In this document: piece by piece, positions 12,925-22,748 of the stretch
How positions within the stretch are numbered: the stretch's first letter is position 1
Layout of the letters: every line of letters begins with the position of its first letter
Source of the DNA: Nyssa sinensis
Taxonomy: Eukaryota > Streptophyta > Magnoliopsida > Cornales > Nyssaceae
Direction: 5' to 3'
NCBI GenBank assembly: GCA_008638375.1
Contig: CM018035.1
Location: 3,523,501-3,587,500 of the forward strand
Length of the DNA stretch: 64,000 bases
The notes under the pieces: model-generated
Seen by the model: only the letters and a program-made list of their open reading frames with translations
Told to the model about the DNA's origin: nothing
Databases searched by the model: none
Program-made: the position numbers and the translations under genes

Positions 12925-14112
12925 TCAATTTATATAACCTCGAGGGAAGTAGAATTTCCCATCATCAAGCTGAGGATTAACAGACTGCAGTGGCTCTGGG
13001 AACATTGACAACGCCAGGAAGACTTCATCAAGGGGCGAAGATTGAGGAAACATTGGAGGAAGATATGGTGGTCTATTATTGTTATTCATGAAACTAAATT
13101 TGGTTCCCACCAATTTCTTAGCCCCCACGCCGCTGCTACTGCCACCATCTCCATAGGATTCCATAGGCCAAATTGCAAACTCTTGAGGTGTTGTAGTCAC
13201 AGTACTTTGAGCATCAAAAGCCTTCAATGGGTCATAACAAAATTCACCAGAAGGATCAAATGCTTGTAATGGTACTTGAAAAGGATCATTAGAGATCAAT
13301 GGGCCATAAAAAAATTCACCAGCAGGATCAAATGCTTGTAATGGTACTTGAAAAGGATCATTAGGGATCAATGGGACATAACAAAATTCAGCAGCAGGAT
13401 CAAAAGCTTGTAATGGTGTAAGGGCATGACAAAATTTAGCAGCATCAAAGTTGTTCCACCCATTAGTTTGTATAGGTTGGTACAATTCATTAGCCATGGC
13501 TAGATCATCCATTCCATTAATATCAAACGATTCAAACCAACAATCGGTTGACCCAAAATCTTCATGAAATACAGCAATTTCTTTTCTCTCCTCTCCAGTT
13601 TTTTGCTCTGCCGTTGACTTCAAAAACTCTATTCTGTTATTAACAGCCTCCATCTTGGAATCAAAGCACGCCATCAATTGAACCACTGACTCCATTGATA
13701 ACCCATCAATCAAACACTCATCCCAATCTGGTATGACCTTCTTGAAACACTCTTTCTTCAATGCATCAATCTGTTTTTCAGCTTTTTGCACTTTATCATC
13801 CAAAACATCAGAGAGTTGAACCTTTTGTCTGATCTGACCTTGATCGCCTTTCTCTTTGTACATCTCGATGACCGCTATCACGTCGCTGGGATTTTCCGGC
13901 CATGTATCGACCCCCCCATTAGGCCCCACGCAGATGGTGCAGGCTTTGATATCGCACAAGATTGAAAGTTCCATTGTTTTCTTCTTCACAGACTCCTTTC
14001 TCTTCTTGAATGCCACTTTGCAATTTCTTTCAAAATTGTCAATTCGCTTGATGGGTCTTGGCTTCTCAGCTTCATTGTTCTCCATAGACATCTTCCTCCG
14101 AGAACGGACCAT
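12925..14112 (-). CDS. Type I MADS-box protein, copy 1
   Basis: A single uninterrupted exon of 395 codons. A type I (SRF-like) MADS domain occupies about residues 20-75, with 'KKRKESVKKKTMELSILCD' and 'WPENPSDV' as its recognisable core. A charged helical segment follows (to about residue 170), with no K-box. Lack of introns and of a K-box fits type I MADS genes; the WPEN/MYKE wording leans towards the M-beta or M-gamma groups, which I cannot separate by eye. Members act in female gametophyte and endosperm. The C-terminal third carries a 24-residue tandem repeat. It is a tandem duplicate of the gene at 19372-20172, same orientation. Start at 14112 keeps the MV(R/H)S N-terminus shared by both copies; an inner Met lies eight codons on. 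Confidence 0.88.
   Translation of the reverse strand: MVRSRRKMSMENNEAEKPRPIKRIDNFERNCKVAFKKRKESVKKKTMELSILCDIKACTICVGPNGGVDTWPENPSDVIAVIEMYKEKGDQGQIRQKVQLSDVLDDKVQKAEKQIDALKKECFKKVIPDWDECLIDGLSMESVVQLMACFDSKMEAVNNRIEFLKSTAEQKTGEERKEIAVFHEDFGSTDCWFESFDINGMDDLAMANELYQPIQTNGWNNFDAAKFCHALTPLQAFDPAAEFCYVPLIPNDPFQVPLQAFDPAGEFFYGPLISNDPFQVPLQAFDPSGEFCYDPLKAFDAQSTVTTTPQEFAIWPMESYGDGGSSSGVGAKKLVGTKFSFMNNNNRPPYLPPMFPQSSPLDEVFLALSMFPEPLQSVNPQLDDGKFYFPRGYIN
13225..13420 (-). repeat. 72-bp coding tandem repeat in MADS copy 1
   Basis: 'caatgggNcata' recurs at 13225, 13297 and 13369, exactly 72 bp apart, giving about 2.7 copies. Each unit encodes 24 residues of the form PLQAFDP..EF.Y.PL..NDPFQV. The 72-bp length preserves the frame. 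Only one equivalent block (WQAFDEFCYDFDP) exists in the neighbouring paralogue. Confidence 0.95.
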
Positions 14113-14360
14113 CTTTGGTCCAGAACAAAACTATAGAGATCGATATATGTGTGTAATGGAGGGTGCAGCTGCTTTCTTTTAGCATGCAACTAGAAAATAT
14201 GCAGTGAATACAAGAACAAAAGCGGCGATGGAGAGAGTATATATATAGGAGAAGAAGAAGACCACTGTTGCAAGAAAGAAATCTGTGGAAAATCTTCTTG
14301 ATTCTGCTTGCCATATTTCGAGCTACGATTGGGGTTTGCGCTTCTTGATCCTCTTCTAAT
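14113..14360 (-). promoter_or_regulatory. Leader and core promoter of MADS copy 1
   Basis: Read on the minus strand, a TATA-type element 'ctatatatatac' lies at about 14236-14248, some 130 bp before the ATG. The block from the ATG to about 14330 is closely matched upstream of the second MADS gene (20173-20385), including 'ttggtccagaacaaaactat' and the '...gttgcaagaaagaaatctgtgg' region. Confidence 0.6.
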
Positions 14361-14395
14361 CTTTCCTTATTTTAACGTACGATGAAACATTGTTG

Positions 14396-14397
<2 letters not shown>

Positions 14398-14462
<65 letters not shown>
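14398..14462. repeat. (CT)n(AT)n compound microsatellite
   Basis: About 25 CT units run directly into AT units, upstream of MADS copy 1. The matching location upstream of copy 2 (20480-20520) has (AC)n(AT)n instead. The open frame through it is purely repeat-derived. Confidence 0.95.
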
Positions 14463-14463
<1 letters not shown>

Positions 14464-14530
14464 AACCGTTGGGCAAGAAGTCCACTATATATATATATAT
14501 TAATTTTTTTTTAAAAAAATTAGATTCATT

Positions 14531-16242
14531 AAAAAAAAGTCTGTTTGGCCTAAAGCCCACATAATAAATATAAATTTTTATTAGTCCCCACCAAAGAATA
14601 TTAACTCCACAAGTCTTTTAATAATTTTGTATCTAAAACACCATTCGATTATATTTTTTATATTTGTATAAACTAAATCGTGTGAAACTTAAAGCACTCC
14701 TAATTTTATTTTTGTAAAACTTTAAAATTTAAAAATTGAAAATTGAAAATTTATTTTTAATAAAATTTATATATTTGAATTCTAAAATTTGATATCTATC
14801 AAATAAGATTCATATTGAATATGAAATTTTGAAGAAAAAAATTGTTATTTAACGTGTAAAATTTTATAGTATTTGAAAAAATAAAAAAATGATAAAATCT
14901 TGTTTTCGGAAGAAAGAAAAAAAGAAACTGTAAAATTTAATTATTTAAAGAAGAATGTAAAAATTCAAATTCACTATAAATTTCTTGGTTTTTACCAATT
15001 TTATTTACTTTTTCAATATTCAAAAATCATAAAGCATTCTTGTATATTATACATAAAAATGTTGCTCATCAAAGAGAGTGATTTCATCATTTGAAAAAGG
15101 TTGCTCATTAAAGTCATTAAGCATTTTTGTGCATAAAAATCTTAAAGTCCAATTAAAACATATACCTTCAATTTTTAAAAAGCATGCATGCAATTGAACT
15201 TTAATAACTGATTACATCAAGTGAAGTCAAGAGAACCTCTTTAGGAACCATGGTTAGTAATGTCTTCCTAGCTTCAGATTGAACTGCATGTGTTATCACT
15301 GATCCAGTAGCAAATTAAAGCCAACATTATTAAGTAATTTGTCTGAAAAGATGAAATTTTACAGTGTCACATAAATTGAGAAAATTCGTAAGTGTATGTA
15401 GTTTTGTTAAGCTTTTGATCACGTGTTGAATGCTCAAAACTAACTTTTAAAAGTGTAAGAAGTTGCCAAATAAAAAATCAATGTTTGAAGTACGGGTGAT
15501 TTACTCATGAGATGTGAAAGTGTAAAATTTCACATTATCCCAAAAGTGAAAATTTTACTATTTGAGAACTTTTTCAAATTTTCTCATCATTTTTGTCCTT
15601 CAAACTAATCTAATTTTAATAATAATAAAAAATAATGGGAAAAAAAAAACAAAGCATCAAGTAGCCACCATAAAGCTAGCATCCAATAATATAGGTTAGT
15701 ACGGTATTTATATTGCAACATCAAATACATCTTTTTTATTTCTCAAATCCAGTGAACTTCCATCCATTCTATATGTTATTCCGAAAATTTTAAAGTTTCT
15801 TAAAAGTATAAAATTTTACAGTTTCATAAAAATTGAGAAATTCTCTATTATAATTAGTTTTATGGTGCTCTTGGCCACATGATAAATGCTTAAAATTGAC
15901 TTTCAAGATTGTGAAAGACTTTCTTAAAAAAAAAAAAATTAGTATTTCAAACTTGATTAGTCCGCAGTTTGAGACGTGAGACAGAGAAAACGTTAGGATG
16001 GAGAAAAAGCGAGAGCATCAGACGAGTTCCGAACTGATGGTTTCCTATTTTAAAATTTGCGCTGATGTTGTAGGGGTAATGGTATCAACTGATAAAAAAA
16101 AATACAAATGACTAGTTATCATACTGTACCTAAGTTAAAAAAATAGAAATAATCACGTCATTTCCTTAAAATTGAAAATATGCATAGATGTTATAATAAT
16201 ATAGTAACTTGTTTAGGGACTTAAAACTGATTAACCAAAAAA
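14531..16242. other. 1.7 kb segment missing from the duplicated MADS copy
   Basis: Homology between the two MADS upstream regions runs to 'ttagattcat' (about 14520-14529) and resumes at 'ttggattcat' (about 16248-16257). In copy 2 the flanks are contiguous near 20540. The intervening DNA has no gene. It contains two diverged copies of a roughly 110-bp unit (about 15350-15480 and 15785-15930) and a patch (14690-14840) similar to 38820-38960. It is probably an inserted, decayed element nest; no terminal repeats are clear. Confidence 0.55.
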
Positions 16243-16585
16243 TAAAAATTGGATTCATATTTTGTGACATGTCAAAAATTAAAAAAAAATCCTAAATTGA
16301 TTTGGGTGATATTTCTTGATACCCAAGAAGTCTAGTTAAGTTTAATTCACAATTTCTTTTTTAAAAGAATCAGATTAAAAGTTTAGCTGAAAAAAAACGA
16401 GATGAAGAATAATAAAGTTTAACACAAATTTGCTTTTTATTTGATTAATATAAAAAATTAAGAGTGAAAAATTCAGAATATATATATATATATGTATATA
16501 TATCTATAAATTTATATGTCGTCTAATTTGTGATTGTTCTATACTCTTTTCCTTCTCAATTTATGTGGTCTAATTAAATATCTAT
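16243..16585. repeat. Distal part of the MADS tandem duplication, copy A
   Basis: Matches 20525-20880 in the same orientation, sharing 'ttgatttgggtgatatttct', 'tgatacccaagaagt', 'tttatttgattaatataaaa' and 'atactcttttccttctcaat'. This shows that the duplicated block extended at least 400 bp upstream of the MADS promoter. Confidence 0.85.
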
Positions 16586-16899
16586 CAAATTCTCTAGAAC
16601 TAATGTTTACATAAAATCTAATACAATGCCTGCTAGAAAAAGGTACTGCAGTTGATCTTTTAATAATTAATAATTTAAAAGATCTAAAAATTATTTATTA
16701 GCGTTATTAAGTATTACATTTTTCTTAAATTCACATGACTTCGTTCCTCCTATATATGCTCATAAATATAATTCCAATCATTTACTAAAATGCTTAAAAA
16801 TCAAACAAAACAAGATTAATTAATCACATCAAAATCTCAAAAACAGAAACCACCACTTATATATTAAATATGTTATACAATACAACTAACTTTTTTAAT
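16586..16899. other. AT-rich intergenic
   Basis: I see no gene or recognisable repeat here. Confidence 0.5.
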
Positions 16900-16911
16900 T
16901 GTGTCAAACAA

Positions 16912-17100
16912 CCATCCGGAGATGTTAGCGAGTGGTAAAGATGTTGAGAATAAAATTTAAAATCTCGAGTTTGAGTTTTCTCTTCGTCGATCGTTAACCG
17001 TTAGAGCTTAAAGGGTAACATGACTGTTACGAAAAAAAAAGACTTAGTCTGATAAGTTGACCCATAATACCTCTTACCGATCCATCAAAAAATAAATAAA
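16912..17100 (+). mobile_element. tRNA-derived SINE with perfect 12-bp target duplication
   Basis: 'tgtgtcaaacaa' occurs exactly at 16900-16911 and 17101-17112, bracketing 189 bp. The 5' part contains a box A-like 'ttagcgagtggtaaag' (about 16924-16940) and a degenerate box B-like 'ctcgagtttgagttttc' about 35 bp later. The 3' end is A-rich ('aaaaaataaataaa'). Identical flanks, RNA polymerase III-like boxes and the A-rich tail together define a SINE insertion; perfect flanks suggest it is fairly young. Confidence 0.85.
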
Positions 17101-17334
17101 TGTGTCAAACAAGTCATACAATATAACTCAAAAAACTTGTAGCATATTTATTACATATAACATATCCATACTACATTAAGGCTTTTTATTTTATTTAAAT
17201 TGACAAAAACTAATCACGGTTTATTTAATTAACTATTAACTTAATTTTCAACCAATTGTATTTTATTCAATCGGTTAAATAAAATAATTTTTAGAACTGG
17301 TTGAATATGTTTATGCAAGTTGGGTCTATTTAAA

Positions 17335-17470
17335 TGGGTTATAATGATGCCATGGTTATTCAAGTTGGTAACTCATGACTTCTTTTAAGAGGAAGTCGTG
17401 GATTCTACTTATACTCTTTCGCTATAAGGATGTATAGTTTATTTTTTTCTCATAGTTATAGATTGTACTT
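17335..17470 (+). repeat. tRNA-like repeat, possible SINE head
   Basis: 'caagttggtaactcatgact' followed by 'aagaggaagtcgtggattct' resembles a degenerate tRNA with a box A/box B layout. A related segment lies at about 37748-37800. No target duplication was located, and it does not fold as a convincing functional tRNA. Confidence 0.35.
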
Positions 17471-18035
17471 TATCTTTGTACTTATTGACTTTTGTTAGAT
17501 TGTTGCACATTACAAACTAGGCTAGCGACTAACTTACATTTTAATATTTATTGTAGTTTGTTGAATTGTTGCACAATATTACGACATTGGAAACTAACTT
17601 ACATTATAAGAAAATAGTCAAGTGAGACGGTAGCATAGTGCTATCCTCATTGTGATTTGAGTATTTATATGGAATCCACATTTTTGTGTCAATATTTTTG
17701 ATCTAAAGCGAAGTATTGACATCACTCATTAGAAAAGCCTGAGGGTCCACGGAAAAACTATGATATACATGTTCGATTTCAACTTGACCTAAAAGCTTAA
17801 GCGGTTAGGTCTTATGTTCAATTATATAAATTAGTCTTCCCTTATTATACTCGTTACCCAATATGAGATTCCAAACTTACACGTTACTACAACAAATCGC
17901 CTCTTGAGCTACAACATCAATTTCTTCTGGGTTTTATTTCTTTCTATGGATTGTGCTCTATCTTTGTACTTATTGCCATTTATTTCTTCCTCGTGCCAAT
18001 TTACAGAGAGATTTTTTCCATCTTTATTTGTGTTT
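17471..18035. other. Intergenic with LTR-like scraps
   Basis: No gene. The text around 17790-17880 ('aaaagcttaagcggttaggt', 'ccaatatgagattccaaact') resembles fragments of plant miniature LTR elements, without readable boundaries. Confidence 0.3.
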
Positions 18036-18470
18036 CATCTCAATGAAAATCATGCACACCCAAAATATAATTATGTTTAATATTGGTTCCCGTGATTTCA
18101 TGTCTCCCAAATACGTCATGGAAGGTATTTCTCAAGCTTTAGGGTCTTTCTTATTGAGATAATTAGTGGGAAGAAAAACATTACTTCTTTTTGCATGGAT
18201 TACCCTCTCAACCTTGTCGGACATGTAAGTGAAATATTAGTATAATTAAACTGAATATTATCTTGAATTCATCAATTACAAATAATTTACAACGAAATGT
18301 TTTCCATTTTGATTTAACAATAACTAAAGTTGTTGATGAACTTATTTCAGGCATGGAACTTGTGGAAAAGGGGTCTAAGAGTCTAGAGCTAACTGATCAA
18401 ACAATGAGTGACTCTTGGTTCCAGAGATGCATCTAAGTGATACAAATGAGAGACAATGCATTCCCAACGT
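18036..18470 (+). pseudogene. Fragment of a G-type lectin S-receptor-like kinase
   Basis: The translated pieces follow the C-terminal kinase region of S-domain receptor kinases: 'DFMSPKYVMEG' (normally GYMSPEYAMEG), then after a frame change 'IEIISGKKN...DYPLNLVGH' ending at a GTAAGT donor (about 18225), then after a TTTCAG acceptor (about 18351) 'AWNLWK.GLRV' and 'DSWFQRCI'. The intron between VGH and AW is where such kinase genes normally have one, so this is a genomic relic, not a processed copy. Frame changes and in-frame stops break it, and the rest of the gene is absent. Confidence 0.8.
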
Positions 18471-19259
18471 CCGACCAACCAGCTTTTTGTTTAGGAAGAA
18501 GTGAAAGTCTTGGACTATTTATAAAAAAAAAAAAAAAAGGACTTTGAAGGAAAAGTAGAAACTTTTTGCCTTTTATATTTATAGGTAATAAAAAATTTAC
18601 TTTTTTACTTCTTGTTCAAATTACCGCATCACCACCACTACAACCACCGTCTCACCGACACATTGCCCCACCACCACCCTGCCAGTGCACCACCATTGGA
18701 TATGTAATAACAATAACGAAAAAAGAGTAACACTAGTCTAATAAAAAAATTCTCTCTCAAATGACATTGGGAAGCAGTTCTGTACTATTTTGGTAGAACT
18801 CGGTTTTGGATTGAAAATCACATCACGAAATAATTTAGACCATTGTGCTTCTTCATATTTCAAAACTAAACAATACTAGAAGTGCTGGCATTAATCACAA
18901 CAATCCAAAACTCGTCAGTGTGATTAGTACGTACAACATTATTCACATAAATGATTTACATGTATCAATCATGAGTTTTGAATTCACACTGGGCTTTTTT
19001 TACTAAAAAGAGTAAAGCAATAAACTTATATATATATAAATAAGGCTAATCACATCCCAGAATGATGATTCAAAGAAAATTTGGAGTAAAGCCACCTTTA
19101 TTAAAGAACAAGAAATTTCATTACAGCAGGGCAATTCTTCTTCTCTAATTGTATATGGCCAATAATCAATCTCTCACACAATATTCCTAGCAGTGTATAT
19201 ATATTAATTCTAATCCGTTGGGGTATAAAAACTCTTACGCTTTGTGAGTCATAACAAAC
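18471..19259. other. Intergenic, 3' flank of MADS copy 2
   Basis: No gene or named repeat recognised. It has short A-runs and CAC-rich text near 18625-18700. Confidence 0.5.
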
Positions 19260-19390
19260 TTACAAACTTCTAGGATCAAAATCATAACAAAACTCATCAA
19301 AAGCTTGCCATGTTGGGAAGTCAAATGGCATCTGAACATCAAAATTGTTGGACCCAGTAGGTTGGAACAGTTCACCTACAATGGCTAGAC
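19260..19390 (-). pseudogene. Frameshifted former C-terminus of MADS copy 2
   Basis: This stretch is out of frame with the gene upstream but reads 'ELFQPTGSNNFDVQMP', 'WQAFDEFCYDFDP' and then a stop at 19260-19262. It aligns with both the gene's first repeat block and the tail of MADS copy 1. It is therefore the original end of the protein, cut off by a small insertion or deletion at about 19385-19400. Confidence 0.8.
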
Positions 19391-19625
19391 CATATATCCA
19401 TAGTTGCATCAATATCAAACAGAGAATCAGGTAACTGGTTGCTGCTTGACCCAAAATCTTGAAAGCCTTGCCATGGTGAGAGGTCAATTGGCATCTGATC
19501 ATCAAAATTGTAGGAACCATAAGTTTGTATAGGTTGGTACAATTCATCCACCATGGCTAAATCACCCATCCCATCAATATCAAACCAACAATCAGCCAAC
19601 TGGTTGCTAACTGATCCAAAATCTT
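19303..19625 (-). repeat. About 160-bp duplication in the 3' end of MADS copy 2
   Basis: 'cttgcca' followed by 'tggcatctgaNcatcaaaattgt' occurs at 19304 and 19467, 163 bp apart, and similarity continues to 'caactggttgct' in both. This explains the doubled block in the protein tail. The spacing is not a multiple of three, in keeping with the frameshift. Confidence 0.85.
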
Positions 19626-20172
19626 TATCAAAAACAGCAATCTCTTTTCCCTGATCTCCATTTTTTTCCTCTCTCGTGGACTTCAAAAACTCTATTCTGC
19701 TATTAACAGCCTCCATCCTAGAATCAAAGCGTGACATTAATTCTAACAACGACTCCATTGATAACCCATCAAGCAAACACTCATCCCAATCTGGTATGAC
19801 CTTCTTGAAACACTCTTTCTTCATTGCATCAATCTGTTTTTCAGCTTTTTGCACTTTATCATCCAAAACATCAGAGAGTTGAACCTTTTGTCTGATCTGG
19901 CCTTGATGGTCCTTCTCTTTGTACATCTCGATGACAGCTTTCACGTCGCTGGGATTTTCTGGCCATGTATCGACCTCCCCATTAGGCCCCAAGCAGACGG
20001 TGCAGGCTTTGATATCGCACAAGATTGAAAGTTCCATTGTTTTCTTCTTCAGAGACTCCTTTCTCTTCTTGAATGACACTTTGCGAGCTCTTTCATTTTC
20101 AATTCGCTTGATAGGTCTTGGCTGCGCAGCTTCTTTGTTCGCCATAGACATCTTCTTCTGAGAATGGACCAT
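19372..20172 (-). CDS. Type I MADS-box protein, copy 2, C-terminally frameshifted
   Basis: A single exon of 266 codons. The MADS core 'KKRKESLKKKTMELSILCD' and the following helical region are nearly identical to copy 1 to about residue 170. After that comes an acidic tail in which a block of roughly 50 residues (FGS.SNQL.D...FDID...ELYQP...QMP.D...WQ.F) is present twice. The second block changes frame near 19385-19400: the annotated frame ends 'DIWSSHCR', while the matching 'ELFQPTGSNNFDVQMP' text continues in another frame to a stop at 19260. The DNA-binding part is intact, so it may still be functional with a shortened tail. The duplicated promoter lies upstream. Confidence 0.85.
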   Translation of the reverse strand: MVHSQKKMSMANKEAAQPRPIKRIENERARKVSFKKRKESLKKKTMELSILCDIKACTVCLGPNGEVDTWPENPSDVKAVIEMYKEKDHQGQIRQKVQLSDVLDDKVQKAEKQIDAMKKECFKKVIPDWDECLLDGLSMESLLELMSRFDSRMEAVNSRIEFLKSTREEKNGDQGKEIAVFDKDFGSVSNQLADCWFDIDGMGDLAMVDELYQPIQTYGSYNFDDQMPIDLSPWQGFQDFGSSSNQLPDSLFDIDATMDIWSSHCR

Positions 20173-20400
20173 CTTTGGTCCAGAACAAAACTATAGAGAT
20201 AGATATATGTGTGTGTGTCTATATATATAGATCGATGTAATGAAGGGTTTAGCATGCAACTAGGCAATCTGCAGTGAATATAAGGAAGAAGAAAAGCGGG
20301 CATTGAGAGAGTATATATAGGAGGAGGAGAAGATCGCTGTTGCAAGAAAGAAATCTGTGGTAAATCTTCTTGATTCTGCTGGATCTTCTTGAATCTTGAT
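20173..20400 (-). promoter_or_regulatory. Leader and core promoter of MADS copy 2
   Basis: A minus-strand TATA element 'ctatatatac' lies at about 20311-20320, some 140 bp before the ATG. The segment matches 14113-14340 closely, with a small (TG)n/(TA)n insertion near 20210-20230. Confidence 0.6.
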
Positions 20401-20481
20401 CCTCTTCTAAGTTTCCTTGTTTTTGTGGTACTGCATGTGAACTATTGTTACTACTTACTACAACGCTCACTCTTTTACATT

Positions 20482-20517
<36 letters not shown>

Positions 20518-20524
20518 TGAATAT

Positions 20525-20880
20525 TTTTTAATAAAATTAGATTCGTATTTTGTGACAGTAGGAAAAATCCTGAATTGATTTGGGGGATATTTCTTGATAC
20601 CCAAGAAGTATAGTTCTTTAACTTGTTGAAGTTTAATTCATAAAAACTACCAAAAAAAGTTTATTTCACAATTTTTTTTAAAAAAAAAAGTAAGATAAAA
20701 ATTTAACTAAATAAAACAAATTCAGGAATAATAAAGTTCAACATAAATATAATTTTTTATTTGATTAATATAAAAAAATAGAGTGAGAAAATTGGAATAT
20801 GTATCTATAAATATATATTTGTAGTCTAATATATGATTGTTCCATACTCTTTTCCTTCTCAATTATAACTAATTTTTAGA
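20525..20880. repeat. Distal part of the MADS tandem duplication, copy B
   Basis: Homologous to 16243-16585. Here it directly adjoins the MADS promoter region, so this copy preserves the uninterrupted arrangement. Confidence 0.85.
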
Positions 20881-22029
20881 TACATTAATCTGATACAATT
20901 GGCTACTAAAAAACAGTAGTACTGTTTATGAGACTTACCCAAAAAAGGGTAATATGGTCAAGTTGTGTTACTATGTAAGATAAGGAATTGTTACCTTAAC
21001 TTAAATTGGATAAATAATATAATATCAGGTCATGAGGAAATATGATATGGCTACAATGAGATTACCGGAGTGTGTTTTCTTTTATGGACAAACACTATGT
21101 GTTGGGCAACATTCTCACAGGAGCTTCACTGTTCTTTTGACGATCTTAGGGGTACAATTTGAAGGGCCAATTCGAATTTAATTTGATTTTGATTTAAATT
21201 TTTTAAGACTTGAATTTTATTTTTTACATTTTGAATTAGGCTTATGTAAAAGAACTTAAACTCGATTTAAATTAAGATTAGACTTAAGTTGAGATTTTGA
21301 TAACTTGAATCTAACCCGAACCCGAACCCAAATTCAACATTTTATATATTATATTTTTTATACTTTATTTATTCACCATTACATTAATGAGAATTTCTTA
21401 CAAGAATTATTATTTATATTTTTTTAATTTCAAAAATATATTGACCTTTAATATTTGTTTCAAAATTAAATTATGTTGAAAGAATTATTTTAACTGTTTT
21501 TTATTTTTTTTAGATTGAGAAATTGAGAGAAATTATTAAAAAAAATTAGTATACAATCAAAATAAGAAAAAAAATAACAATTTATTAAAAAAATTGCGAA
21601 TAAAATCTAAAATTTAAAATTAATAATTGAGTTCGGACCGAGCTCAGGTTAAACTCAAATCTAATGAATTCTAATTCAGATCAATTATTTGAGTTCAAGA
21701 CCAAACTTGAATTAACTGATTTAAAACCTACGTTGCACTACATGAATATACCTAATTAGTTCGATCACTCCGACTTGCTCCCATAGACCATCCTCTCTTA
21801 TAGCAAAAAATTATTCAATTCTTTTAGTTCAATATTTTTAATAATTAAATAATAAATAATAGGTCACATGAATTCTTATAAAACATCATTATACATGTAA
21901 TTTTTAATTAATCTTACTATCATCATAGTCCGCCCATTAAAATGGCTTATTTACTCACGAAATAAGACTATAAATTTAATTTTCTTATACTTCACATTTA
22001 CAGAAGTCCCGTGCTCTGACCAACCCTTT
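20881..22029. other. Intergenic with a degenerate dispersed repeat
   Basis: No gene. Positions 21150-21720 consist of 'acttgaat/aactcgaatt'-type text in both orientations ('aacccgaacccgaaccc', 'gagttcggaccgagctc'), a style common in plant non-autonomous repeats; similar text lies at 28030-28330. No boundaries are readable. Confidence 0.4.
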
Positions 22030-22283
22030 AACCTTACGGTCACCACACATGACCAGGGTTCACTAAACAATGGACCAGGGTTCACTATTCACTGACCTTG
22101 TTAACCGGATAGGCTTATCCAACTCCCATCCACACGTCCACTTCCAAATGGATTCCATATCTCTCCCAAGAAACCCACTTCGCCACGTGGCACCCCAGAT
22201 CCGTGGAAAATATGAAAAACCCATAACACATTGGTCCGCAGTCTGGTTAAACACAAGTAGTTGGTTAGTTTGGAGCAAAGGGC
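22030..22283 (+). promoter_or_regulatory. PsaH promoter with G-box
   Basis: A perfect CACGTG G-box in 'ccacgtggca' lies at 22183-22192, about 95 bp before the PsaH ATG. This motif is common in light-regulated photosynthesis promoters. A short direct repeat, 'accagggttcacta', occurs near 22051 and 22074. A clear TATA box was not seen. Confidence 0.5.
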
Positions 22284-22493
22284 ATGGCATCTCTAGCAAC
22301 GTTCGCCGCCGTTCAGCCCGCCGCCGTCAAGGGCCTAGCTGGAAGCTCTCTCACCGGAACTAAACTCCATCTCAACCCATATCGCCAGAGTTTGAGAACC
22401 ACTAACCACAGGTTACAAATTAAATCGACCCCTTTCTATTTATTTATTTATCCATTCTCAAGCTAATGTAAGTTTGAGCTAATCTTTCATTGT

Positions 22494-22536
<43 letters not shown>

Positions 22537-22713
22537 CTGGTGCTGTGGTTGCCAAGTACGGTGAGAAGAGTGTCTACTTTGATTTGGAGGATTTGGGCAA
22601 CACCACTGGCCAGTGGGACTTGTATGGGTCTGATGCACCTTCGCCATACAACCCTCTCCAGGTATATATATGACTATATTTTTCAAATTTCAATTGAGGC
22701 CTCTCTCTCTCTC

Positions 22714-22748
<35 letters not shown>

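Noticed and set aside
14382..14564. Small protein of repeated Leu-Ser
   Set aside because: Translation of a (CT)n microsatellite.
17335..17470. Functional tRNA-Lys gene
   Set aside because: The acceptor and D arms do not pair well and box B is degenerate; more likely SINE-derived.
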